Counted from the first letter of the stretch, positions 52,151 through 60,566 are shown. The stretch: DNA of 64,000 nucleotides from Kribbella sindirgiensis (GCF_004331435.1 NZ_SJKA01000003.1:558001-622000), one strand, 5' to 3'. Program-made: numbers and translations. The notes: generated by a model not told the origin, from the letters alone.

Positions 52151-52902
52151 GCGCCGACACCTCCCCCGACACTCGGGAGATCGGGCAGACCGTTCATCGC
52201 TGGTAGTTCGGGCACCTGGGGGAGCGCCGCCTCTCCGGACTTTCGTTGTTCGTGGTACGCCAGGATCTGCAGCTCGATCGAGAGGTCCACCTTGCGGATG
52301 TCGACGCCGTCGGGCACGGACAGCACCACGGGCGCGAAGTTCAGGATGCTGGTCACGCCGGCGGCGACCAGCCGGTCGCAGACGTCCTGCGCAGGTCCGG
52401 CGGGGGTGGTGATGACCCCGATCGAGACCCGGTCTGCCTCGACGATCTCCTCGAGCTGGGCGAAGTCGCGGACCTCCATGTCGCCGATCCGCTCGCCGAC
52501 CAGGTTCGGGTCGGCGTCCAGCAGGGCGACGATCCGGAAGCCGCGGGTGCCGAAGCCCGAGTAGTTCGCCAGCGCGTGGCCCAGGTTTCCGATCCCGACG
52601 ATGACCACGGCCCAGTCCTGGGTGACGCCGATCTCGCGGGCGATCTGGTAGCGCAGATACTCCACGTCGTACCCGACACCGCGGGTGCCGTAGGAGCCCA
52701 GGTACGAGAGGTCCTTGCGGAGCTTGGCGGAGTTGACGCCGGCCGCGGTCGCCAGGTCCTCGCTCGACGCGGTCGCGATGCCACTGTCCGAGAGCGCGGT
52801 CAGGGCCCGCAGGTAGACCGGCAAGCGCGCGACAGTCGCCTCGGGGATGCCGCGTTCGGTTCTCGTCGGCGGGCCGGGGCGACGGCTGCTGGCACGCGTC
52901 AC
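52147..52902 (-). CDS. rex: Redox-sensing transcriptional repressor Rex
   Basis: 251 residues from GTG 52902 (AGGAG 4 nt upstream). N-terminal winged HTH: LPVYLRALTALSDSGIATAS and SEDLATAAGVNSAKLRKDLSYLG-SYGTRGVGY. NADH-sensing Rossmann domain with VIVGIGNLGHALANY. Represses respiratory and heme genes when NADH/NAD+ is low in NADH, and releases on high NADH. Leads the rex-hemA-hemC-cobA/hemD-hemB operon, matching Streptomyces order. A candidate Rex operator sits 65 nt upstream. Confidence 0.96.
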   Translation of the reverse strand: MTRASSRRPGPPTRTERGIPEATVARLPVYLRALTALSDSGIATASSEDLATAAGVNSAKLRKDLSYLGSYGTRGVGYDVEYLRYQIAREIGVTQDWAVVIVGIGNLGHALANYSGFGTRGFRIVALLDADPNLVGERIGDMEVRDFAQLEEIVEADRVSIGVITTPAGPAQDVCDRLVAAGVTSILNFAPVVLSVPDGVDIRKVDLSIELQILAYHEQRKSGEAALPQVPELPAMNGLPDLPSVGGGVGA

Positions 52903-52966
52903 AATTCTCCTGGGAGCGGTTGGTTCACCGCGGTCTGACGGCCGGCGGCTCTCTTACTCTAGGAGC

Positions 52967-52984
52967 TTGTGAACGTGAGAACAA
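52967..52984 (-). promoter_or_regulatory. Candidate Rex operator (ROP)
   Basis: TTGTGAACGTGAGAACAA matches the Rex consensus TTGTGAAN4TTCACAA at 11 of 14 fixed positions: the left half is perfect, the right half keeps ACAA only. It lies in the 100-nt gap between the glutaredoxin-like gene and rex, the expected autoregulatory position. Confidence 0.7.
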
Positions 52985-53002
52985 AATCGGCGGAAGTGAC
53001 CC

Positions 53003-53239
53003 CTACCTCATCAGGGCCTTTCGCAGTCTGGCGGGGTCGACCCGCCAGAAGTCGTGTTGCTTCCCGTCCACGAACGTGACCGGGATCTGTTCGCCGTACT
53101 GCGTGAACAGCTGGTCGTCCTGTGTGATGTCGACCTCGGACCAGTCCGCGCCCACCTCGGCGCAGACCGCCCGGATGACCTCCCGGGCGTCGTCGCACAG
53201 GTGACAGCCGGGCTTGCCGTACATCGTCACCCGGCTCAT
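53003..53239 (-). CDS. Glutaredoxin-like thiol-disulfide protein
   Basis: 78 residues from ATG 53239, overlapping the ligase stop (ATGA). MSRVTMYGKPGCHLCDDAREV has the CxxC active site as GCHLC. IPVTFVDGKQHDFWRVDPA gives the cis-Pro and C-terminal helix of a DUF836/glutaredoxin fold. Probably a small redox carrier. Position next to rex is conserved in actinobacteria. Confidence 0.85.
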   Translation of the reverse strand: MSRVTMYGKPGCHLCDDAREVIRAVCAEVGADWSEVDITQDDQLFTQYGEQIPVTFVDGKQHDFWRVDPARLRKALMR

Positions 53240-54675
53240 CCCCGCAGCCGGCCCTTCGCGACCTTGCCGGTGACCGAGTGCGGCAGGTGGTCCACCACCT
53301 CGATCTCGACCGGGCACTTGAACCGCGCCAGCCGGCCCTCGGCGTACTCGCGGACCGCGGCGAGGTCGACCGATGCGTCCGGCAACGGCACCACGAACGC
53401 CTTGACCGCCTCGCCGGTCTCCTCGGACGGTACGCCGATGACCGCGGCCTCCCGTACGCCGGGAGCGGCGACCAGCACGTCCTCGACCTCGCTCGGGAAG
53501 ACGTTGAAACCGGACACGATGATCAGCTCGCGCAGCCGGTCGACCAGGAACAGGTCGCCGTCCGGGTCCAGGAACCCGACGTCGCCGGTCCGGTACCAGC
53601 CCTCGTCGTCGGGACCGTCGACGGCGTCCGGCCAGTACCCGGAGAAGAGGTTGCCGCCGCGGATCAGGATCTCGCCGGGGTCGTCGCCCTCGACGTCCTC
53701 GCCCTGCTCGTCGGCGATCCGGACCTCGACGTTCGGCAACGGGCGGCCGACCGAGCCCGGCTTCGGCTCAGCCTCGCCCAGGGTCGTCGTGACACCCGGG
53801 GACGCCTCGGTCAGGCCGTACCCCTGGTGGACGTGCAGCCCGGCGGCCTGCTCGAAGCGGTCCGCGAGCGCGCGATCCAGCGTGGACGCGCCGGTCAGCA
53901 CGACCTTGACGGTCTTCAGCGCGTCCCGCAGATCGGAGCGGGTCAAGAGCGCGTGCAGCGCGGGCGGAGCGAGCGGCAGCCGCGTCACGCCGTACCGGCG
54001 GACCAGGTCGAGGGTCCCCTCGGGATCGAAACGCTGCTCGACGACCAGCGCGGCGCCGGTGGCGACCGCCCAGCCGAGGACCGCGTTCAGGCCGAACGCG
54101 TGGAACATCGGGAGCACCCCGAGCACCGTGTCCTCGGGCCCCATCCGGTCCTCGCCGAGCTCGCTGAGGTTCCGCACATTCGCCGCGAGCGCCCGATGGG
54201 TGAGCATCGCGGCGCGCGGATCTCCACTGGTTCCGGACGTGTAGAGCAGCACCGCGAGCGTCTCGGGATCCTTCGACGGAGGTAACGGAGCGTCACCCTG
54301 GAGCTCGTCGGGCGCCACCGTGCGGATGCCCTCGAACCGGTCTGCGAGGCCCGGCCCGGCGATCGCCAGCCGGGCTCCGGAGTGCGCCGTGACGGCCGCC
54401 AGCTCGGGCTTGGTGAGCCCGGTGTTCAGCGGTACGGCGACCAGCCCGGCCCGGAGAACGCCCAGGTAGGACGTGACGAACTCGATGCTGTTGGCCACCA
54501 GGAGCAGCACCCGGTACCCCGGCACGAGACCGGCCGCGGCAAGTCCCTGCGCGGTCCGGTCCACAGCCTGGTCGAGCTCGCTCCAGGTCAGCCGCCGATC
54601 CCCGTCGACCAGCGCGGGACGCTCGCCGTGCCGTTGCGCTGTGTCACGAAGAATGTCCGCGAAATTCACGTTCAC
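53236..54675 (-). CDS. AMP-binding acyl-CoA synthetase
   Basis: 479 residues of the ANL superfamily. P-loop LLYTSGTSGDPRAAM (Arg instead of the usual Lys in GxPKG), A5 motif HQGYGLTEASP, A7 YRTGDVGFLD, A8 RLRELIIVSGFNVFPSEVE and catalytic Lys in SVTGKVAKGRLRG. Activates a carboxylic acid, probably fatty, to acyl-CoA through an acyl-adenylate. The usual Lys at A10 is present. Starts at GTG 54675 with no strong ribosome site. Heads a short unit with the glutaredoxin-like gene. Confidence 0.92.
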   Translation of the reverse strand: MNVNFADILRDTAQRHGERPALVDGDRRLTWSELDQAVDRTAQGLAAAGLVPGYRVLLLVANSIEFVTSYLGVLRAGLVAVPLNTGLTKPELAAVTAHSGARLAIAGPGLADRFEGIRTVAPDELQGDAPLPPSKDPETLAVLLYTSGTSGDPRAAMLTHRALAANVRNLSELGEDRMGPEDTVLGVLPMFHAFGLNAVLGWAVATGAALVVEQRFDPEGTLDLVRRYGVTRLPLAPPALHALLTRSDLRDALKTVKVVLTGASTLDRALADRFEQAAGLHVHQGYGLTEASPGVTTTLGEAEPKPGSVGRPLPNVEVRIADEQGEDVEGDDPGEILIRGGNLFSGYWPDAVDGPDDEGWYRTGDVGFLDPDGDLFLVDRLRELIIVSGFNVFPSEVEDVLVAAPGVREAAVIGVPSEETGEAVKAFVVPLPDASVDLAAVREYAEGRLARFKCPVEIEVVDHLPHSVTGKVAKGRLRG

Positions 54676-54938
54676 CAGGCGAGTCTGTCACGGCCGGGAT
54701 TCGCTCCGGGACCAACCGTCTTTTCACAGAACGGTTGCAGCGGAGCGTAACCACCGATATACAGGTGACTTCGCGAGCGTGCTTCTGCTGAACCTCACAC
54801 TGCAGAAACCCGCCCGCGGCGGGGACCTTCATGCGCAATGCACCACCCCCGACAGCAGGCTGCTCCGTACGGCGGAGGCAGTCCGCTGGCGCATTCACAG
54901 ACCTTCGGACCGGACGGAAGGCGGCACGCCCCAGCCTG
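54676..54938. other. Intergenic region upstream of the sigma-factor promoter
   Basis: This 263-nt stretch between divergent ligase and sigma genes has no frame with a ribosome site. It contains the ligase upstream region; an imperfect repeat near 54715-54735 (AACCGTC...AACGGTTG) is the only visible structure. Confidence 0.4.
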
Positions 54939-54966
54939 TTGACAGCACGTATCTGAGCAGTAACGT
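54939..54966 (+). promoter_or_regulatory. Sigma-A-type promoter of the BldN-family sigma gene
   Basis: TTGACA (54939-54944), 16-nt spacer, TAACGT (54961-54966). It would give a leader of about 66 nt before TTG 55039. Confidence 0.55.
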
Positions 54967-55038
54967 TCAGTGCTGTCCCAGTCGCTGTGGCCATTCGCGG
55001 ATGTGTCGAACGACGTGTCAGTTGAACGGGGAGAACAC

Positions 55039-55611
55039 TTGACCACGCCGGAGCCAAGCCCGGACGGGATGAGACGTGCGGAGCTCGTCGATCGCGCCCA
55101 GGCCGGGGACGTCGGTGCCTTCGGTGAGCTGTACGACGAGTACTCGCTCACCGTCTATCGCTACATCTACGCCCGGGTGTCGTCGTCGGCACTCGCCGAG
55201 GACCTGACCAGCGAGACCTTCGTCCGGGCGCTCCGCGCGCTGGACTCGTTCCGCTGGCAGGGCCGGGACTTCGGAGCCTGGCTGGTGACGATCGCCCGGA
55301 ACCTGATCACCGACCACTACAAGTCGGGCCGGGTCCGGCTCGAGGTGGTCACCGACGAGATCGAGACCCACGACCGGCAGACCGAGGGCCCGGAGATCGA
55401 CGTGCTGGCCGCGGCCACCGCGGAGGTGCTCCGGGACGCGGTCGCCGGCCTGCCCGACGAGCAGCGCGACTGCCTGACGATGCGGTTCTTCGCGGGTCTG
55501 TCGATCGCCGAAACGGCCAAGGCGCTGGAGAAATCCGAGGGCGCCGTCAAGCAACTGCAACTGAGGGCCGTACGGCACTTGGCGAAGGTTATCCCCAAGG
55601 ACTTGAGATGA
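55039..55611 (+). CDS. BldN-family ECF sigma factor
   Basis: About 190 residues from TTG 55039, chosen for GGGGAG 5 nt upstream; GTG 55017 and ATG 55069 are alternatives. Region 2: DRAQAGDVGAFGELYDEYSLTVYRYIYARV, seen as AFGELYDEYS and YRYIYARV, then LAEDLTSETFVRALRALDSF and WLVTIARNLITDHYKS. Region 4: DEQRDCLTMRFFAGLSIAETAKALEKSEGAVKQLQLRAVRHL, seen as RDCLTMRFFAGLSIAETA. These match Streptomyces BldN, a developmental sigma, and the location near rex-hemA is syntenic with bldN. It lacks the long pro-sequence known from S. coelicolor BldN. The next gene probably encodes its membrane anti-sigma. Confidence 0.82.
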   Translation: MTTPEPSPDGMRRAELVDRAQAGDVGAFGELYDEYSLTVYRYIYARVSSSALAEDLTSETFVRALRALDSFRWQGRDFGAWLVTIARNLITDHYKSGRVRLEVVTDEIETHDRQTEGPEIDVLAAATAEVLRDAVAGLPDEQRDCLTMRFFAGLSIAETAKALEKSEGAVKQLQLRAVRHLAKVIPKDLR

Positions 55612-55634
55612 GGCGGATGACAACGAACGTCTTT

Positions 55635-55663
55635 CGTAACCCGTCAGGGAGTTACCTCGTTTG
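55635..55663 (+). promoter_or_regulatory. BldN-like promoter before the DUF5667 gene
   Basis: CGTAAC (55635-55640), 17-nt spacer, CGTTTG (55658-55663), close to the BldN consensus as I recall it (CGTAAC about 16 nt from CGTTGA). Lies 55-83 nt upstream of ATG 55718. Supports transcription by the sigma factor encoded just upstream. Confidence 0.5.
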
Positions 55664-55717
55664 CCTGGTGAGGACCTGTCGGTGACCCCGACTGGCCATT
55701 GAGGAGAACGAGAACTC

Positions 55718-56944
55718 ATGAGTGACCTACACAGGGCTCGAGCGCGCGCGGAGGCATTCGCGCACGCCGTCGATCACGGGCCCCGTCACTCCACGCGACT
55801 GGGCGATGACCCCGAGTTACTGGAAGCTGTGGAGCTCGTCAGACGGCTGAGGACCGCCGGCGCAGTTGCACCGCGACCGGAGTTCAGTGCCGAGCTGCGG
55901 CACCGCCTGTTGGAGCAGGCGGCGGCGCGGGCGGCGACCACTGCGACTCCGTTGACGGTGCACACGGCACCAGACGACTCGGACGACCCGCCGGGTAGCG
56001 AGGACGTTGGCGCGTCCGTGACAGATATCCGTCGTCGCCAGGGCCGGAGGATCCGGCTCGTGGCCAGCACCGCCGCGCTGGTGCTGCTCGGAGGTGGCAT
56101 CGGTTCCGCCGCCGCCGCTCAGCAGGCCATGCCCGGCGACACCTTGTACGGAATGAAGCGCAGTATCGAGAACGTGGCGACCAACGTCGGGGTCGGCGAC
56201 GACTCCCGCGGCCGGCGCGATCTCGAGCACGCGATGACCCGTTTGTCCGAAGTCCAGGAGCTGGCCGGTAACGGCGGCTCGGTGGGCACGATCAACGCGA
56301 CGCTGGACGACTTCTCGGCGCAGGCCCGCAAGGGCGTGTCCAGGCTGCTCGCGTCGTACCAGCAGAACGGCGACGAGAGTTCGATCACCGCGATCACGTC
56401 CTTCATCACCAGCGCCCGCCAGGCTTTGGTGGGGGCGACGCCGAAACTCCCGCCGGAGTCGTTGAAGTCCGGGGTCGAGGCACTGGCCACGATCGAGCAG
56501 CTGACGCAACTCACCACGGCCGCGTGCCCGAAGTGTGCTGCGCCGAAGCCGGCCGGCGCGCCGAGCACCGGTACGAACAACAACAACCAGCCGAATCGCA
56601 CCAGCCCCGGCACCGGCTCCGAGTCGAGCAATCCGGTGAAGGCGTCGTCGAGCCCCAAGGCGTCGTCGACGATCCCGACCCCGGTCGACTCGGCCAGCGT
56701 GCAACCGAGCACGGTGCCGACCAAGCTGCCGAACACGACCATCGTGGAGGAGTCCACCGCTCCGCCACCGACCAGCCTGAAGACACCACCTGTGCCGTCG
56801 TCGTCAGACTCGCCGATTGCGACGCCCACCGTGCTGCCGTCAACGCTGAACCCGACCACGCCGGCCTGGCCGTGGCCGTTCCCGACAACACCACTGATCA
56901 ACCTGCCCGGAGTCATCCAGACGCTCTTCCCACCCTGGAAGTAG
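55718..56944 (+). CDS. DUF5667 single-pass membrane protein, likely anti-sigma partner (RsbN-like) of the BldN-family sigma
   Basis: 408 residues. Cytoplasmic N-terminus 1-110, with helices ELVRRLRTAG and PEFSAELRHRLLEQAAA. Membrane segment about 112-134 (IRLVASTAALVLLGGGIGS). An extracellular helical domain (DTLYGMKRSIENVATNVGVG, AMTRLSEVQELAGNGG) carries the DUF5667 pattern. A long Pro/Ser/Thr-rich tail follows from about 275 to a hydrophobic Trp/Pro end. GAGGAG precedes ATG 55718. In Streptomyces the gene after bldN is rsbN, a membrane anti-sigma under BldN control; position, topology and the upstream BldN-like promoter support the same role here (inference). Confidence 0.75.
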   Translation: MSDLHRARARAEAFAHAVDHGPRHSTRLGDDPELLEAVELVRRLRTAGAVAPRPEFSAELRHRLLEQAAARAATTATPLTVHTAPDDSDDPPGSEDVGASVTDIRRRQGRRIRLVASTAALVLLGGGIGSAAAAQQAMPGDTLYGMKRSIENVATNVGVGDDSRGRRDLEHAMTRLSEVQELAGNGGSVGTINATLDDFSAQARKGVSRLLASYQQNGDESSITAITSFITSARQALVGATPKLPPESLKSGVEALATIEQLTQLTTAACPKCAAPKPAGAPSTGTNNNNQPNRTSPGTGSESSNPVKASSSPKASSTIPTPVDSASVQPSTVPTKLPNTTIVEESTAPPPTSLKTPPVPSSSDSPIATPTVLPSTLNPTTPAWPWPFPTTPLINLPGVIQTLFPPWK

Positions 56945-56962
56945 CAGACCCCGAGCAACCCG

Positions 56963-56996
56963 CAGCCCCCGGCACAGCACCACGTGCCGGGGGCTG
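56963..56996. terminator. Bidirectional terminator hairpin
   Basis: CAGCCCCCGGCA (56963-56974) and its exact complement (56985-56996) with a 10-nt loop, between convergent genes. No T tract. Confidence 0.75.
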
Positions 56997-57015
56997 TGTC
57001 GTGTCTGGAGGCGCG

Positions 57016-58143
57016 TCAGAAGAAGACGCTGCGGCGTTGCATGAGGAGGGTGTAGAGGGTCTGCTGGATGGTTTCGCGGACCTGGTCGGTGACGTTGAAG
57101 ACCAGCATCGGGTCGTCGGCGGCGCCGTCGGCGAAGTCGTCGGTGCGGATCGGTTCGCCGAACTCGATCAGCCACTTGGACGGCAGTGGGATCAGGCCGA
57201 GCGGCCCCAGCAGCGGGAAGAACGGCGTGATCGGGATGTACGGGACGCCCAGCAACCGCGCCAGCGACGCGATGTTGCCGACCAGCGGATAGATCTCCTC
57301 GGCGCCCACGATCGAGCACGGAACGATCGGTACACCGGTCCGCATCGCGGCGCTGACGAACCCGCCGCGCCCGAAGCGCTGCAGCTTGTACCGCTCGGCG
57401 AACGGCTTCCCGAGCCCCTTGAAACCCTCCGGCCAGACACCGACCAGGTTTCCCTGGCGGAGCAGCCGCTCGGCGTCGTCGTTGTTCGCGAGCGTCGCAC
57501 CGCCCTTGCGGGACAGTTCGCCGACGAACGGCGTCTGGAACACCAGGTCCGCGGCGAGCGTGCGCAGCGGACGGCCGGTGTGGTCCGCGACCACCACCTG
57601 CGTGACGAGCCCGTCGAGCGGCATCGTGCCGGAGTGGTTCGCGACGATCAGGGCGCTGCCGTCGGACGGGATGTTCTCGATCCCGCGGACCTCGACCCGG
57701 AACCACTTCTCCACCATCGGCCGCAGCATCGGCAGCAGCACCTGGTCGGTCAGGTCGGAGTCGTACCCGAACTCGTCGAGCTCGTACTCCCCGGTCAGCC
57801 GCCGGCGCAGGAACGCCAGCCACTCCGCGACCCGCCGCTCCCCGTCCTCTCCGAACAGCTGCCGCACAGCCCGCTCGAGCCCCCCGAAGTCGAACGGCGG
57901 CAACTCCGGCCCCTCAACATCCGGCACGACCCCCAGCCCGTCGTCCCCCGCACTCGCGGAGCCGCGCGGCGCACCCGCCCGCCCCCCGGCTGACGGGTCG
58001 GCGGGTTCGTCGCCGGCGCTGCGGCTCTTCTTCTTGTTCTGTCCCACGAGGGCGCGGGCAGCGGCCGAGGGCGTCGTACGCCGTCCGCTCCCCCGGCCCG
58101 GCCGGCCGCCGGAGCCGATCGGGATCACGTCCGCGTCAGCCAC
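57016..58143 (-). CDS. Lysophospholipid acyltransferase-family protein
   Basis: 375 residues. The first 80 residues are a charged, Gly/Pro-rich extension. The acyltransferase core has ALIVANHSGTMPLDGLV (about 163-180, the NHSG...D variant of HX4D), NLVGVWPEGFKGLGKPF and GVPIVPCSIVGAEEIYP. Such proteins acylate glycerophospholipids or related alcohols at the membrane. Overlaps the NAD-epimerase gene by 8 nt, forming a two-gene unit, possibly three with bS22. Confidence 0.9.
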   Translation of the reverse strand: MADADVIPIGSGGRPGRGSGRRTTPSAAARALVGQNKKKSRSAGDEPADPSAGGRAGAPRGSASAGDDGLGVVPDVEGPELPPFDFGGLERAVRQLFGEDGERRVAEWLAFLRRRLTGEYELDEFGYDSDLTDQVLLPMLRPMVEKWFRVEVRGIENIPSDGSALIVANHSGTMPLDGLVTQVVVADHTGRPLRTLAADLVFQTPFVGELSRKGGATLANNDDAERLLRQGNLVGVWPEGFKGLGKPFAERYKLQRFGRGGFVSAAMRTGVPIVPCSIVGAEEIYPLVGNIASLARLLGVPYIPITPFFPLLGPLGLIPLPSKWLIEFGEPIRTDDFADGAADDPMLVFNVTDQVRETIQQTLYTLLMQRRSVFF

Positions 58144-59149
58144 GTAGCGCCCCCAGACCCGCGGTGAGCAGACTGGACACCCGGGTCATCGCGCCGGTCC
58201 CGAGCGATCGCCGGAAGTCGTCGAACGCCTCCGCGGTCGAGTACTTCGGCTCGAACCCGAACTCGGTCCGCATCCGCGTCGTGTCCACGCCCCGCCCGTA
58301 GGTCAGGAACGAGATCTGGTCCGGTGAGAAGTCCGCCAGCCGGGCTCGTCGTACGGCGGCCGCAGTACTGGACGCGGTGAACGAAGGCACGCGCAGCGTC
58401 GGCCGGCCGAGCCGGCGGATCGCCTGGGACAGCGAGAGCACGCCGTCACCGGCCAGGTTGAAGGTCCCGGCAAGGTCGTTCACGGTCGCGTGGTGGATCG
58501 CCTCGACGCCGTCGTCCTCGTGCAGGAACTGCAGGCGGGCGTCGAACCCGAACACCGTCGGTACGACGGGCATCGCGAAGTAGCGCGTGATCGGGGAATC
58601 GGTCTTGGGGCCGATCCAGTTCGCCATCCGGAGCGTGCTGACGCAGACGTCGGGGCGGCGCCGGGCGAACCCGCGCACGTACCCCTCGACCTCGACGGCG
58701 TCCTTGCTCAGCCCGTGGTGATGGATCGCCCGCGGCGCCATCTCCTCGGTGAACATCGCCGGATCGCGCGCGCCCGCGCCGTACACCGTGGTGGACGACT
58801 TCACCACCAACTTGGCCACGCCGGGCGCCTTCTGGCAGGCGGCGAGCAGCTGCATGGTGCCGATGACGTTGATCTCTTTCATCGACGACCGGCCGCCGGC
58901 GCTGCCGGGGGTGGCGACCACGCCGGTGTGGACGACCGTGTCCACGTCCTCGGCGGCGATCACCTTGGCGATCACCGGGTTGCGGATATCGGCCCGGACG
59001 AACCTGACCCGCCCGAGTTCCGCGCGCGGCGGAACCACATCGACACCGAGCACGGTGCCGATCGACGGGTCGTCAGCCAGTCTGCGGGCACAGCGAGCAC
59101 CGGCGTCCCTCGAGACGCCGGTCACCATCACTACCTGTGCCACGAGCAA
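58136..59149 (-). CDS. NAD-dependent epimerase/dehydratase family protein
   Basis: 337 residues. Atypical extended SDR with VMVTGVSRDAGARCARRL at the nucleotide-binding site, DTVVHTG, KSSTTVYGAG and a conserved LRMANWIGP segment. The catalytic YxxxK is HGLSKDAVE-like, with Tyr absent at the usual place, so it may bind nucleotide without classic activity. Upstream of the acyltransferase gene with 8-nt overlap; 39 nt after bS22. This trio near bldN is conserved in actinobacteria. Confidence 0.88.
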   Translation of the reverse strand: MLVAQVVMVTGVSRDAGARCARRLADDPSIGTVLGVDVVPPRAELGRVRFVRADIRNPVIAKVIAAEDVDTVVHTGVVATPGSAGGRSSMKEINVIGTMQLLAACQKAPGVAKLVVKSSTTVYGAGARDPAMFTEEMAPRAIHHHGLSKDAVEVEGYVRGFARRRPDVCVSTLRMANWIGPKTDSPITRYFAMPVVPTVFGFDARLQFLHEDDGVEAIHHATVNDLAGTFNLAGDGVLSLSQAIRRLGRPTLRVPSFTASSTAAAVRRARLADFSPDQISFLTYGRGVDTTRMRTEFGFEPKYSTAEAFDDFRRSLGTGAMTRVSSLLTAGLGALRG

Positions 59150-59188
59150 CCCCCAGCCGGACCGGGCGCGGCAGACAGTATCTGCCGG

Positions 59189-59290
59189 CTACTTGCCGAG
59201 CTTGCGGCGCTGCACCCGCGTCTTCTTCAGCAGCTTGCGGTGCTTCTTCTTCGCCATACGCTTACGGCGCTTCTTGATTACGGAACCCAC
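59189..59290 (-). CDS. Small ribosomal protein bS22 (AURKAIP1/COX24-domain peptide)
   Basis: 33 residues from GTG 59290 to TAG 59189: [18 protein letters not shown] at the start, ending VQRRKLGK. Almost half the residues are Lys or Arg. This exactly fits the short basic AURKAIP1/COX24-like protein identified as bS22 in the mycobacterial 30S subunit. It is below usual gene-finder length limits. Lies 39 nt upstream of the NAD-epimerase gene on the same strand. Confidence 0.92.
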   Translation of the reverse strand: MGSVIKKRRKRMAKKKHRKLLKKTRVQRRKLGK

Positions 59291-59400
59291 GTCGGACCAT
59301 CCAAACTCAAAGAGAACGTCGGCAAAGCTTACCCGTAGGTCACTGTCCCGACCTAAAGCAGGCTCCTTGGGTAGGCTGGGAGCTCACCTGGGGAGGCTGG

Positions 59401-60060
59401 ATGCGAGCTCGGTACGACGGTCTGGCGGAGTGGTACGACGAGCGGTTCGTGGAGGACGCGGAGACGCACCAGCCAGGTCTGCTGGACCTGCTCGGTCGCG
59501 GATCCGGGGCGTGTCTGGACATCGGCTGCGGCACCGGGCGGAACTTCGCGACCATCCGCGCCAGCGGGCGTACCCCGGTCGGGCTGGACTTCTCCATCGA
59601 CCAGCTCGGCCGCGCCCGGTCCCGCACCGACGGCCCGCTGCTGCACGGCGACGCCGCGGCGCTGCCGTTCGCGGACGAGTCGTTCGGCACCGCGATCTCG
59701 ATGTGGATCTCGACCGATGTGGACGACTTCGGCGCGGTCCTGCGCGAGGCGGCCCGGGTGCTCCGGCCCGGCGGGGTGTTCGTCGCGTACGGCGTCCATC
59801 CGTGCTTCAACGGACCGCACGTCGTCTACGAGGACGACGGTCGCCGGACCGACTATCAGACGTACCGCCAGTCGGGCTGGCACACTGACAAGCCGTGGTG
59901 GGCCGAGGACGGGATCCGCCGGCGGATCGGCATGAATCACGTCACCCTGGCCGAGTACCTGAACGTCATCATCGGCAGCGGCCTGGTCACCGAGCACTTC
60001 GACGAACCCGCGGGACACGACATCCCGCACGCACTCGCCTTCCGCGCCCGCAAGCCCTAG
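59401..60060 (+). CDS. Class I SAM-dependent methyltransferase
   Basis: 219 residues. SAM motif I CLDIGCGTGRNFA, motif II LLHGDAAALPFADESF, motif III REAARVLRPGGVFVAYGV. UbiE/Methyltransf_11 type. GGGGAGG is 5 nt upstream of ATG 59401. Substrate unknown. Divergent from bS22 across 110 nt that must hold both promoters. Confidence 0.92.
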   Translation: MRARYDGLAEWYDERFVEDAETHQPGLLDLLGRGSGACLDIGCGTGRNFATIRASGRTPVGLDFSIDQLGRARSRTDGPLLHGDAAALPFADESFGTAISMWISTDVDDFGAVLREAARVLRPGGVFVAYGVHPCFNGPHVVYEDDGRRTDYQTYRQSGWHTDKPWWAEDGIRRRIGMNHVTLAEYLNVIIGSGLVTEHFDEPAGHDIPHALAFRARKP

Positions 60061-60070
60061 CCACCGCGCG

Positions 60071-60244
60071 TCACGCGGCCTTGCGGACGGCGACCGGGAC
60101 GACCGGCTTGGTCAGGACTGCCAGGTGCGGGGCGGCGGTTTTCGTACTGGTGCTCGCGTAGGCGGCGGGCGTGAAGGCGACGGCCGCGAGCCCCAGGGTC
60201 GCAATGGTGCCTACGGCAACGGTCTTGACGATTCGGATCGGCAT
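60071..60244 (-). CDS. 57-residue secreted peptide, function unknown
   Basis: ATG 60244 has a perfect AAGGAGG 6 nt upstream. The product starts MPIRIVKTVAVGTIATLG, continues LAAVAFTPAAYA (signal peptide, cleavage about residue 30) and leaves a 27-residue mature peptide with STSTKTAAPHLAVLTK and a basic C-terminus VAVRKAA. The clean signal peptide and ribosome site argue for a real gene. It is convergent with the methyltransferase gene, 10 nt apart. Confidence 0.72.
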   Translation of the reverse strand: MPIRIVKTVAVGTIATLGLAAVAFTPAAYASTSTKTAAPHLAVLTKPVVPVAVRKAA

Positions 60245-60347
60245 CGGAAGCCTCCTTCAGGTTGGTGATCCCATCCTGATCGCCCGGCCTGCAACGGTCC
60301 TGCCAGCTTCCTGGGAGCCGGCTGGGAGCGCGAGGTAGCGTAGGGAA

Positions 60348-60566
60348 ATGGCCTACGTGGTGTTTCTCGGGGGACTCGCCGTGGTGCTCGCGGGGCTGAC
60401 CTGGTTCGCCTCGTGGGCGAAGCGTCGCGGGCGCGGGTCGGGGGTGGCGGGCGCTCTCGCGGCGTACGACGAGGCGTACCGGACGACGGCGCACCAGTCG
60501 CACTACGAGCTGCGCCGGCAGGCTGATCGGAAGTCGGAGAACGGCTCCCCCGACGAGCTCCAGTAG
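60348..60566 (+). CDS. Small single-pass membrane protein, function unknown
   Basis: 72 residues: membrane helix about 3-24 (YVVFLGGLAVVLAGLTWFAS), a basic stretch WAKRRGRGSG, then a polar helical tail ending SPDELQ. ATG 60348 follows AGGGAA. Divergent from the 57-residue peptide gene. Confidence 0.6.
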   Translation: MAYVVFLGGLAVVLAGLTWFASWAKRRGRGSGVAGALAAYDEAYRTTAHQSHYELRRQADRKSENGSPDELQ

